From Acidobacteriota bacterium (GTDB lineage Bacteria > Acidobacteriota > Vicinamibacteria > Vicinamibacterales > 2-12-FULL-66-21), in assembly GCA_003222675.1 (NCBI GenBank), contig QHWT01000041.1, forward strand, positions 1-55,178: a stretch of 55,178 nucleotides of DNA. Reading direction: 5' to 3'. The position numbers and the translations under genes are program-made. Under the pieces are notes generated by a model that saw nothing but the letters and a program-made list of their open reading frames with translations, was not told where the DNA came from and made no database searches. Below are positions 34,411 through 41,379 of the stretch, one piece after another; the first letter of the stretch is position 1, and each line of letters starts with the position of its first letter.

Positions 34411-34508
34411 GTAGGGCGGGTCTTTAGACCCGCCGGACATGCCGGGTCTGGTCTGAAGACCCGGCCTACGACACTTCTTCTTGCGTAGGGCGGGTCTTTA
34501 GACCTGCC
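34411..34508. repeat. Three REP-like palindromes between E1 alpha and E1 beta
   Basis: Plus copy 34411-34434 (GTAG, GGCGGGTC, TTTA, GACCCGCC), minus copy 34441-34469 (GTAG, GCCGGGTC, an enlarged 9-base loop, GACCCGGC) and plus copy 34485-34508 (GTAG, GGCGGGTC, TTTA, GACCTGCC). The last lies within the E1 alpha reading frame, and the TAG of the minus copy's GTAG is the E1 alpha stop codon. Confidence 0.88.
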
Positions 34509-35605
34509 GAGACCCTCGCAAACGGCGACTTCACCAGCTCGATTCTGGGTACCGCATAGTCATCGCCCGCGTAAACCCCGCGCGTGACCGTCGCGGGATC
34601 CGGCATCGGCTCGTCGACGGCAAGGTCCGCCTCTCGCGCGGCGTAGTCCTTCGCCATCTTGTCGATGTAGTCCAGCTCCCTGTCGCCGGCGATGCTGCGC
34701 TCGATCAGCACCTGCCTGAATCGCCGGAGCGGATCTTTCGCCGTCCACTCGTCGAGCAGCGTCTTCGGCACGTATCGCGCATCGTCGTGCTGCGCGTGCC
34801 CCTGCATACGCATTGTGTCGATGCCGATCAGCTGGGGTCCGTGACCCGCACGGGCGCTCTCGACCATTCTCTTCGCGACGTCGTACACGGCCAGCATATC
34901 GTTGCCGTCCACGAGCTCGTGCGCAATGCCGTACGATTCCGCACGTTCGTCGATCCGCTTGATCGCCATCTGCTGTGAAATGGGCGTCGAGTAGGCGTAC
35001 TTGTTGTCCTCGGCCACGACAACGAGCGGGATCTTCTGCACTGCCGCGAAGTTCATTCCCTCGTGAAACGCGCCGGTGCTGGTCGCACCGTCGCCGATCC
35101 ATGCCATCGCGACGCGCGGATTATTCCGCATACGCGCGCCCATCGCGATGCCTGCGGCCACGGGGATCGAATCACCGAGCATGCTGATTGGTCCGACAAT
35201 CACCGGCTCGTGGGTGTCCGGCGCAGGCATGTGAACGATGTGGATGTTGAGATCGCGGCCGCGGGAGTTCGACGTGCCCTTCGCCATGTACTGGCGGAAG
35301 ATCTCGATCGGGCGGACCCCCATCGTCATCAACGCGCCCATGTTGCGGATGAGCGGCAGCACGGCATCGCGGCGCTGCAGCGCATACGCCGTCGCGACGG
35401 ACTCCCCTTCCTGGCCGAGGCTGCGATAGAGGCCGCCAATCACCTTGCTCTGGCGAAACAGAATGACGAGCCGCTCCTCCACTTCGCGCGCGAGACGCGT
35501 GAAGTAATACATCTCGAGGAGCTGTTCGCGCGCAAGCAGGTCTGATGGCCGATCGGGATCGGCGACCCGCCACTCATCGGCGTTCAGCGTCGATTTGCCC
35601 GTCAT
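34466..35605 (-). CDS. 2-oxoacid dehydrogenase E1 component, alpha subunit
   Basis: About 379 residues from ATG 35605, overlapping the E3 stop as ATGA. The thiamine diphosphate motif is GDGATSTGAFHEGMNFAAV with the closing N in VVAEDNKYA; MRMQGHAQHDDARYVP contains the phosphorylation-loop-type region. It decarboxylates a 2-oxoacid and passes the acyl to E2. The C-terminal SAGLKTRPTQEEVS is encoded by a REP palindrome, so the original protein probably ended about 13 residues earlier. Confidence 0.92.
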   Translation of the reverse strand: MTGKSTLNADEWRVADPDRPSDLLAREQLLEMYYFTRLAREVEERLVILFRQSKVIGGLYRSLGQEGESVATAYALQRRDAVLPLIRNMGALMTMGVRPIEIFRQYMAKGTSNSRGRDLNIHIVHMPAPDTHEPVIVGPISMLGDSIPVAAGIAMGARMRNNPRVAMAWIGDGATSTGAFHEGMNFAAVQKIPLVVVAEDNKYAYSTPISQQMAIKRIDERAESYGIAHELVDGNDMLAVYDVAKRMVESARAGHGPQLIGIDTMRMQGHAQHDDARYVPKTLLDEWTAKDPLRRFRQVLIERSIAGDRELDYIDKMAKDYAAREADLAVDEPMPDPATVTRGVYAGDDYAVPRIELVKSPFARVSAGLKTRPTQEEVS

Positions 35606-37044
35606 GCGTGAATGGCGGCTCCATGCGCCGCATGCGCCGCCTCGCCCACTGCCTCCGACATCGTCGGATGCGCGTGAATCGTGCGAATGAGCTCTTCGAC
35701 GGTGCACTCGAGGCGCAGCGCGAGCGTGGCCTCTGCGACGAGCTCCGTCGAGCGCGGTCCGATCATATGAACGCCGAGCACCTCGTCGTACTTCGTCTCG
35801 GCGACGATCTTCACGAATCCTTCTGTCTCGCCGGCGATCCTCGCGCGGCCGAGCACCCCGAACTTGAACGACCCGACGCGCACGTCGTAGCCGCGCTGCT
35901 TCGCTTCCGCTTCCGTCAGGCCCACGCTCCCGATTTCCGGATCGCAATACGTGCAGCCGGGGACCTGGTCGTAGTTGATCGCGCGGAACTCCCGTCCGGC
36001 GATCCGTTCGGCGAGCGCGACGCCCTCGGCCGACGAGAGATGCGCGAGCTGCGGATGCCCGGGCTTGTCGAACGTGATCACGTCGCCGATCGCCGAGATG
36101 CCCTGAACGCCCGTGCGGTATTGCCCGTCGACGCGGATGTAGCCGCGTTCCAGGTTCAGGCCTGCCTCTTCAGCACCGAGTCCGTCCGTCACTGGTCCTC
36201 GGCCGGTCGCGACGAGCAGGTAATCCGCGCTGATTTTCGCCGTCTTGCCATCCGGTGTCTGCGCGTCGAGATCGATACTCTTCGCGCCGCTCTTCGCGCC
36301 CGTCACCTTCGTGCCGGTCAGTACCTTGATCCCCTGCCGCTTGAACGACTTCTCGAGCTCGGCCGACACAGCTTCGTCTTCGATCGGCACGAGGCGCGGG
36401 AGCAGCTCGATGATCGTGACGTCGCTGCCGAAGCGGCGAAAGATCGATCCGAACTCGACACCCACGGCGCCGCTGCCGAGGATCGCGATCGACGCCGGAA
36501 TCTCGCGAAGGCCGATCGCTTCATCGCTCGTGATGACCCGCTTGCGATCGACCTCGACGCCCGGGACGCTGCGCGGCTGCGAGCCGGTGGCGACGATGAT
36601 CTCCTTCTTGGCGGCGAGCGTCTGCTTGTCGCCTTCGGCGATCTCGACGGTGCCCTTGCCTGCGAGCCGGCCGGACCCCTTGATCCAATCAATCTTGTTC
36701 TTCTTGAACAGGAATTCGACCCCGCCGGTGAGGCCCTTGACGATCTTGTCCTTGCGAGCCTGCACCTGGTTCATGTCGATCCCGATCGCCTGCCCTGAGC
36801 CCTGTCGAAGGGCCGCCTCGCCTATCGTCAGGCCCCACTCCTTCCAGTCCTGCGCAATCTTGAGCGCATGCGCGTGCTCGAGCAGAGCCTTGGTCGGGAT
36901 GCACCCCCAGTTGAGGCAGGTGCCGCCGAGGACGGGCGCGCGCTCGACGACTGCCGTCTTGAGGCCGAGTTGCGCGGCTCGGATGGCAGCGACGTAGCCG
37001 CCCGTTCCGGACCCGATCACTACGACGTCGTATTCGTTGGACAT
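35602..37044 (-). CDS. lpdA: Dihydrolipoamide dehydrogenase (E3)
   Basis: About 480 residues from ATG 37044. FAD site VVVIGSGTGGYVAAIRAAQLG, redox-active disulfide GGTCLNWGCIPTK, NAD site SIAILGSGAVGVEFGSIFRRFG, and C-terminal HAHPTMSEAVGEAA with the catalytic His-Glu. It reoxidises lipoamide on E2. It is the first gene of the E3-E1 alpha-E1 beta-E2-lipB operon. A short LRQGSGQA string at about residues 77-84 looks like a small repeat inserted in frame. The leader is filled by GAGGTCC heptamers. Confidence 0.94.
   Translation of the reverse strand: MSNEYDVVVIGSGTGGYVAAIRAAQLGLKTAVVERAPVLGGTCLNWGCIPTKALLEHAHALKIAQDWKEWGLTIGEAALRQGSGQAIGIDMNQVQARKDKIVKGLTGGVEFLFKKNKIDWIKGSGRLAGKGTVEIAEGDKQTLAAKKEIIVATGSQPRSVPGVEVDRKRVITSDEAIGLREIPASIAILGSGAVGVEFGSIFRRFGSDVTIIELLPRLVPIEDEAVSAELEKSFKRQGIKVLTGTKVTGAKSGAKSIDLDAQTPDGKTAKISADYLLVATGRGPVTDGLGAEEAGLNLERGYIRVDGQYRTGVQGISAIGDVITFDKPGHPQLAHLSSAEGVALAERIAGREFRAINYDQVPGCTYCDPEIGSVGLTEAEAKQRGYDVRVGSFKFGVLGRARIAGETEGFVKIVAETKYDEVLGVHMIGPRSTELVAEATLALRLECTVEELIRTIHAHPTMSEAVGEAAHAAHGAAIHA
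36791..36813. repeat. Small dispersed-repeat-like insertion inside the E3 gene
   Basis: The stretch containing CCTGAGCCCTGTCGAAGGG resembles a widespread short intergenic palindrome seen in many bacteria (remembered, not searched). In frame it gives LRQGSGQA in a surface region between the disulfide and the NAD domain of E3, where relatives usually have no insert. Confidence 0.5.
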
Positions 37045-37049
37045 GCGTA

Positions 37050-37116
37050 TTCCGAGGTCCGAGCTCCGAGGTCCGAGCTCCGAGGTCCGAGGTCCGCGGG
37101 TCGGAGATCCGAGGTT
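37050..37116. repeat. GAGGTCC/GAGCTCC heptamer array in the E3 leader
   Basis: About eight 7-bp units, same family as the array inside the exporter gene (3409-3478). It ends a few bases before the E3 start codon and occupies the place where a ribosome site would be expected; only GGA in the last unit could serve. Confidence 0.85.
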
Positions 37117-37156
37117 CGAACGTCGGCTTGCCACGACAAAGCCGCGAAGCGGGACC

Positions 37157-37411
37157 CTAGTCTTTCTTCCGTATCGACGACAGGGGTACGAACGCCACCG
37201 TCTCTGTCGCTGCCGGCCCGGGCGCGCGGTCTTCTTCGTCCGGCACCGCCGGGTCGAGCCGCGCCACCTGTGATCTAAGACGCGTGAAGTCGTAGCGCAA
37301 TTCCCAGTACGACTGGTTGAGCGCCTCGAGCTTTCTCGACACGCGGCCCGCCCGCGTCCACGCCGCCCAGGCAAAGATCACTGCCACGCCTGCGATAGTC
37401 CACGAAAGCAT
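37157..37411 (-). CDS. Small membrane-anchored coiled-coil protein
   Basis: An 84-residue protein with one N-terminal helix (WTIAGVAVIFAWAAWT), a charged heptad-like segment (VSRKLEALNQSYWELRYDFTRLRSQVARL) and a disordered Pro/Glu-rich tail. It is likely anchored with most of the chain in the cytosol. I recognise no family. It precedes the 2-oxoacid dehydrogenase operon on the same strand, about 110 bp away across the heptamer array. Confidence 0.6.
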   Translation of the reverse strand: MLSWTIAGVAVIFAWAAWTRAGRVSRKLEALNQSYWELRYDFTRLRSQVARLDPAVPDEEDRAPGPAATETVAFVPLSSIRKKD

Positions 37412-37433
37412 AACCGTTTCAAGCTATCACGGC

Positions 37434-37645
37434 TTCGGGCCTCGGGCGCTTCGGGCCTCAGGCTCAGGCTTCAGGCTTCAGGCTTCAGGGAATTCCCGAG
37501 GCGCCCTAACCAAACCTCCTGCAGCCCGAAGCCTGAAGCCCTGTGCGGCCCGGAGCCTGACGCCTCTGCAGCCCGGAGCCTGAGGCCTCCTGCAGCCGGA
37601 GCCTGACGCCTCCTGCAGCCGGGAGCCTGAAGCCTGGAGCCCTGA
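37434..37645. repeat. Degenerate heptamer arrays of GGCTTCA / GCCTGAA type
   Basis: Two blocks (about 37434-37490 and 37528-37645) of 7-bp units in opposite orientations lie between the divergent small membrane protein and the NtrC-type regulator. Copies of the GCCTGAA form also start the mutY gene (18717-18750). The opposed blocks can pair to a long imperfect hairpin upstream of the regulator. Confidence 0.75.
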
Positions 37646-37665
37646 TAGAATGCCCGAAACTTCCC

Positions 37666-39054
37666 ATGACCCGGCCCACTAAGACGATTCTGATCTGCGA
37701 CGACGATCAAGGCATGCGGGACACCCTGACCGCGATCTTGAAGCGCGATTACCGTGTCGTGACGGTGTCGAGCGGCGAGGCGGCGCTCGCGCTGCTGAAG
37801 AACGAGGACGTCGATCTCATCCTGCTCGACGTGCGTCTGCCGGGCATCAGCGGGTTCGACGTGCTGCGGATCGTCAAGGAGAACTACAGCCTGATCGAGT
37901 GCATCATGATCTCGGCCATCAACGAGGTCGAGACCGCCGTGCAGGCGATGAAGCACGGCGCCTACCATTACATCACCAAGAATTTCGACTACGACGAGCT
38001 GCGATCGCTCGTCCGTAACGCGTGCGAGCGCCAGGACCTGAACCGGCAGGTGATCACGCTGAGCGCGCAGGTCGCCGAGCAGAGCGAACGCGAGTTCCTG
38101 ATCGGGCCGAGCAAGCAGATCCGCGACATCGTCGATCTCGTGCAGCGCGTGGCGAAGCTCTCGGCGACGGTGCTGATCCTCGGCGAGAGCGGCACCGGCA
38201 AGGAGCTGCTCGCGCGGCTGCTGCACAGGGAATCGGGGCGCGGCGAGGCGCCGTTCATCGCGGTGAACATGTCGGCGATCCCGCACGAACTGGTCGAGAG
38301 CACGCTGTTCGGCCACGAGCGCGGATCGTTCACGGGCGCACACAAGCAGCAGCTCGGGAAATTCGAGCTGGCCGCAGGCGGCACGCTGTTCCTCGACGAA
38401 ATCGGCGATCTGCGGTTCGATCTGCAGGCCAAGCTGCTGCGCGCGATCCAGGAAGGGGAAATCGAACGCGTCGGCGGCACGAAGCCGATTCGCACCGATT
38501 TCCGCCTCATTGCCGCGACCAACGTCGATCTCGACAAGGCGGTCAAGGAAGCGCGCTTCCGCGAGGACCTCTACTACCGCATCAACGTCATTCCAATCCG
38601 GATGCCGCCGCTGCGCGATCGCATCGACGATCTTCCGGAGCTGGCACGCCTGTTCCTCAGTCGCTACAAGGGAAAGTTCCGAAAGCCGGTGAAGGGGATC
38701 GCGGATTCCGCGCTGAGGATTCTCGCGTCGTACTGGTGGCCCGGCAACATCCGCGAGCTCGAGAACCTGATCGAACGTCTCGTCGCGATGACCGACAAGG
38801 AATGGATCACCGACGAGGACCTGCCGCTCGAATATCACTTTGCCAAGCTCGACGCCGCGTCCACGACCGACGAAACGCGGTTCCAGGAGGCGTGCGACAC
38901 CTTCGAGCGCAACTTCATGCTGCGCGCGCTCGAGAAGTCTGACTGGAACGTGACCGCGACCGCCCGGTATCTCGGGATTCCTCTAAGCACCCTCAAGCAC
39001 AAGATGGCGCGCCTCGACCTCCGCGATCTCGCGAAGAAGCTCCGCGGCGCGTAG
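37666..39054 (+). CDS. NtrC-family sigma-54-dependent response regulator
   Basis: A 462-residue activator. Receiver domain (1-120): acidic DDD (12-14), phospho-Asp55 in LLDVRLPG, Lys in ITKNF. AAA+ domain (about 145-380): Walker A GESGTGKE, the sigma-54 contact loop as GSFTGA instead of GAFTGA, Walker B TLFLDEIGD, arginine finger region FREDLYYRINVIPI. C-terminal Fis-type helix-turn-helix (NVTATARYLGIPLSTLKHKMARL). It probably receives phosphate from the histidine kinase at 42897 and drives sigma-54 promoters such as those at 39133 and 39294. It opens the peptide-signalling locus. Confidence 0.93.
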   Translation: MTRPTKTILICDDDQGMRDTLTAILKRDYRVVTVSSGEAALALLKNEDVDLILLDVRLPGISGFDVLRIVKENYSLIECIMISAINEVETAVQAMKHGAYHYITKNFDYDELRSLVRNACERQDLNRQVITLSAQVAEQSEREFLIGPSKQIRDIVDLVQRVAKLSATVLILGESGTGKELLARLLHRESGRGEAPFIAVNMSAIPHELVESTLFGHERGSFTGAHKQQLGKFELAAGGTLFLDEIGDLRFDLQAKLLRAIQEGEIERVGGTKPIRTDFRLIAATNVDLDKAVKEARFREDLYYRINVIPIRMPPLRDRIDDLPELARLFLSRYKGKFRKPVKGIADSALRILASYWWPGNIRELENLIERLVAMTDKEWITDEDLPLEYHFAKLDAASTTDETRFQEACDTFERNFMLRALEKSDWNVTATARYLGIPLSTLKHKMARLDLRDLAKKLRGA

Positions 39055-39132
39055 CGCGTGCACGGTCGAGCAGCACGCGCACAGGCTGAGCGGAACGGTT
39101 GACCTGTGGGCGGCTAACCGTTTGACCTCAGC

Positions 39133-39147
39133 GGCCAACGGATTGCC
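39133..39147 (+). promoter_or_regulatory. Candidate sigma-54 promoter 1
   Basis: CGGCCAACGGATTGCC has GGC at -24 and TTGC at -12 with the exact sigma-54 spacing (GG, ten bases, GC). A start near 39158 would leave a leader of about 270 bases before the maturase gene. It is directly downstream of a sigma-54 activator gene. Confidence 0.45.
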
Positions 39148-39293
39148 CGCTGAAAGGGTGTAGTGACCCCTGCTGCGCGCGTACCGCGCACTACGCCTGA
39201 TCCAAAGAGTCCGATCGACGCCTCAGGAATTTCCACATGGACCAATCACGGAGAACAGCTGGATAGGACTCTTTCGACATCTCTGCGGCTCAC

Positions 39294-39308
39294 GGAACAT
39301 CCGTTGCA
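39294..39308 (+). promoter_or_regulatory. Candidate sigma-54 promoter 2
   Basis: GGAACATCCGTTGCA has GG, ten bases and GC, with TTGCA followed by GTTTT as in many sigma-54 -12 elements; the -24 box is weak (GGAA rather than GGCA). The predicted start is near 39319, about 110 bases before the maturase ATG. Confidence 0.45.
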
Positions 39309-39427
39309 GTTTTCACGAACGCCGCTCTGCGAACGGCCTGGGCGATCTAACGCAATCCACAACTCAGCAAGCGCAACGGAATAGACCGGGAGAAGCCGGC
39401 ACCGCGCCCGCCGGCGATGGAGTTCGC

Positions 39428-40840
39428 ATGCAGCCCTCGATGTTTAATGTTCAGGTGCCCGTGGCGGAGCGCAATGAGGTGTTCCTGATGAACACCTTCA
39501 CAGACGCGCAGGTGATGGTCACGCCCGACGTGGTCGAACTGCTCGATCGGCTCGCGGCCGGCGAATCGCCGCGCGAGGAAACCGAGCGCGCCACGCTTGA
39601 ACAGCTCGCCGCCCACGGGTTCGTGGTGACCGACCGCGCGCAGGAGCGTCGCGACCTCGAGACCTTCTTCCGCGAGGTCCGCGAAGGGACCGACACGCTG
39701 AAGGTCACCGTGCTGACGACCCTCCAGTGCAACTTCGCGTGCGACTACTGCATCCAGGGGGATCACGGCGATTACAACAAGACCGCCGCGCGCATGTCGA
39801 TGGAGACCGCGGCGCGCGTGGCCGAGTGGACCGAGTCGCGGCTCGAGCGCGTGGGCCCGGGGCGCCTGGTGCTCACGTTCTTCGGCGGCGAGCCGCTGTT
39901 GAACCTGCCGGTCATGTACTACCTGTCGGCGCGGCTGCACGCGTCGTGCGAGGCGCGCGGCGTGCAGCTCCTGATCAACGTCATCACCAACGGTCTCCTG
40001 CTCACGCGCGACGTGGTCGAGCGGCTGAATCGCTACGGGCTCAATGGCGTGAAGATCACGCTCGACGGCGATCGCGACACGCACAACCGGATGCGGCCGC
40101 TGCGCGGAGGGCAGGGGACGTTCGACAAGATCATCAAAAACGTCCACGAGGTCGCCCACCTTACGAAGATCGCCGTGGGCGGCAACTTCGACGCCGACAG
40201 CGTGGACAGCTACCCGGCACTGCTGGATTTTCTGAGCGAGCAGGACTTCGCCAGCAAGCTGTCGAAGGTCACCTTCAAGCCGGTGATCCGCGCGAAGACG
40301 CAGACCGCGGCGAAGGGGCTCATCCCGCTCACGGCAGTCGCCCAGGACGGCAAGCCCTTGAACGGCGCGTGCATGACCTCGGCGGGCACCGGCGTCAGCC
40401 GCGTCTGCGACACGTGCAACTTCGTCGACGAGAAGATGGCGTTCCTGCGCGACGAGACGAAGAAGCATGGCTTCGCGACCGCGGACGGCGTGCACATGGG
40501 GCCGTGCGAGATCCACAAGAACAACGCGCACACGATCGGTCCTGACGGCTCGCTCTTCGCGTGCCCCGGGTTCGCGGGAGACGCGCTTCAGTCGATCGGC
40601 CACATCGACGGCCGCGAGGAGGCGTATCGCACGCAGGCGCTCCGCAATTTCGACCGCCTGCAGGCGTGGACCGAGTGCAACGACTGCGCATTCATTCCCG
40701 TCTGCGCGGGAGGCTGCACCGTCGCCGCGCACGCCGAGCTCGGCGACATGCACGCGCCCAACTGTCATAAGACGAGCTTCAAGGCCGGCGTGGTGACCCT
40801 GGCGCGTGATGCCGCGCGGGAGCTCGCGGCGGCGAATTAA
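39428..40840 (+). CDS. Radical SAM/SPASM peptide maturase
   Basis: A 470-residue enzyme. Residues 1-90 look like a small peptide-recognition domain (VTPDVVELLDRLAAGE, TLEQLAAHGFVVTD) of the PqqD/RRE kind. The radical SAM core carries Cys101-X3-Cys105-X2-Cys108 (CNFACDYC) and LTFFGGEPLLN. The SPASM domain has Cys360-X13-Gly-X4-Cys379, then Cys417-X2-Cys420-X5-Cys426-X3-Cys430 and Cys446, enough for two extra iron-sulfur clusters. Such enzymes crosslink or epimerise short ribosomal peptides. Three precursor-like peptide genes follow at once. The reaction type cannot be predicted. Confidence 0.92.
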   Translation: MQPSMFNVQVPVAERNEVFLMNTFTDAQVMVTPDVVELLDRLAAGESPREETERATLEQLAAHGFVVTDRAQERRDLETFFREVREGTDTLKVTVLTTLQCNFACDYCIQGDHGDYNKTAARMSMETAARVAEWTESRLERVGPGRLVLTFFGGEPLLNLPVMYYLSARLHASCEARGVQLLINVITNGLLLTRDVVERLNRYGLNGVKITLDGDRDTHNRMRPLRGGQGTFDKIIKNVHEVAHLTKIAVGGNFDADSVDSYPALLDFLSEQDFASKLSKVTFKPVIRAKTQTAAKGLIPLTAVAQDGKPLNGACMTSAGTGVSRVCDTCNFVDEKMAFLRDETKKHGFATADGVHMGPCEIHKNNAHTIGPDGSLFACPGFAGDALQSIGHIDGREEAYRTQALRNFDRLQAWTECNDCAFIPVCAGGCTVAAHAELGDMHAPNCHKTSFKAGVVTLARDAARELAAAN

Positions 40841-40909
40841 CAGATCACCGGCCCGCTTTCGGCGGGCACGCAACCGACCACTGTCAACCGTCCCTGAAAG
40901 GAGCCCACG

Positions 40910-40996
40910 ATGAAAGGCAAGAAGACTCAGGACCCCAAAAAGAACGGCACGCTTCGTCCCTGGCTCGTCGACGTTGCCGTCGACAATCTGCGCTGA
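40910..40996 (+). CDS. Precursor-like peptide 1 (28 residues)
   Basis: A tiny frame with an AAGGAG site 8 bp before the ATG. The Lys-rich leader MKGKKTQDPKKNG is followed by TLRPWLVDVAVDNLR. The PWLVD string aligns with PWIVD in the two downstream peptides, but the Cys before the Pro is Arg here. It starts 70 bp after the maturase stop on the same strand. It is too short for standard gene finders. A role as maturase substrate is inferred from position and the shared core. Confidence 0.75.
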   Translation: MKGKKTQDPKKNGTLRPWLVDVAVDNLR

Positions 40997-41079
40997 CGCG
41001 CGAGCCCATCACTCGCGAGTCGCAGGTCGTTAATCGTCAATTCGAGTCGGCGCGCCGGGCGCGCCAAGGAGTCTGCGTC

Positions 41080-41178
41080 ATGAAAATCACGATCATCAAG
41101 AAGAGCGACAGCAAGGTGAAGACGATGGCGGCCTGCCCCTGGATCGTCGACGAGCCCGCCATCGCAAAGAGCAAGTAG
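41080..41178 (+). CDS. Precursor-like peptide 2 (32 residues)
   Basis: The frame starts at ATG 41080 with an AAGGAG site 8 bp upstream. Leader MKITIIKKSDSKVKTM is followed by AACPWIVDEPAIAKSK. It matches the next peptide at 27 of 32 positions. The core holds one Cys, one Trp, and acidic residues usable for a crosslink. It lies within the maturase transcription unit. Confidence 0.82.
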   Translation: MKITIIKKSDSKVKTMAACPWIVDEPAIAKSK

Positions 41179-41222
41179 ACGCTGCGGTAAACCTGGTTTC
41201 ATTGGGTTGAATGGAGGCGGTC

Positions 41223-41321
41223 GTGAAAATTACAATCGTGAAAAAGGGCGACGGCAAGGTCAAGACAATGGCAGCGTGTCCATGGATCGTTGACGAGCCT
41301 TCGATTTCGAAATCGAAGTGA
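41223..41321 (+). CDS. Precursor-like peptide 3 (32 residues)
   Basis: The frame starts at GTG 41223 with GGAGG five bases upstream. Leader MKITIVKKGDGKVKTM, then AACPWIVDEPSISKSK. Compared with peptide 2, 14 codons differ only silently and five change the residue, all conservatively (I/V, S/G, S/G, A/S, A/S). That pattern shows the peptide is translated and under selection. The binding-protein gene starts 58 bp later. Confidence 0.85.
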   Translation: MKITIVKKGDGKVKTMAACPWIVDEPSISKSK

Positions 41322-41379
41322 GGCCGTAGGCCTCTAGTCTGCACGGCGTACGGCCGGCAATCCGGGGTACGATATTTCT

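Larger units (their letters stand above)
39055..39427 (+). other. 373-bp regulatory spacer between activator and peptide maturase
   Basis: There is no credible gene here; a 73-codon open frame from GTG 39163 has no site or family features. The stretch has AACCGTTTGACC and GGTTGACCTG near-repeats (39095-39126) that could be activator sites, and two GG-N10-GC elements of sigma-54 type, listed separately. Base composition is less GC-rich than the flanking genes. Confidence 0.6.

Noticed and set aside
39163-39384. 73-codon frame upstream of the maturase as a further precursor
   Set aside because: It lacks a ribosome site and any similarity to the three peptides; it spans the candidate promoters.
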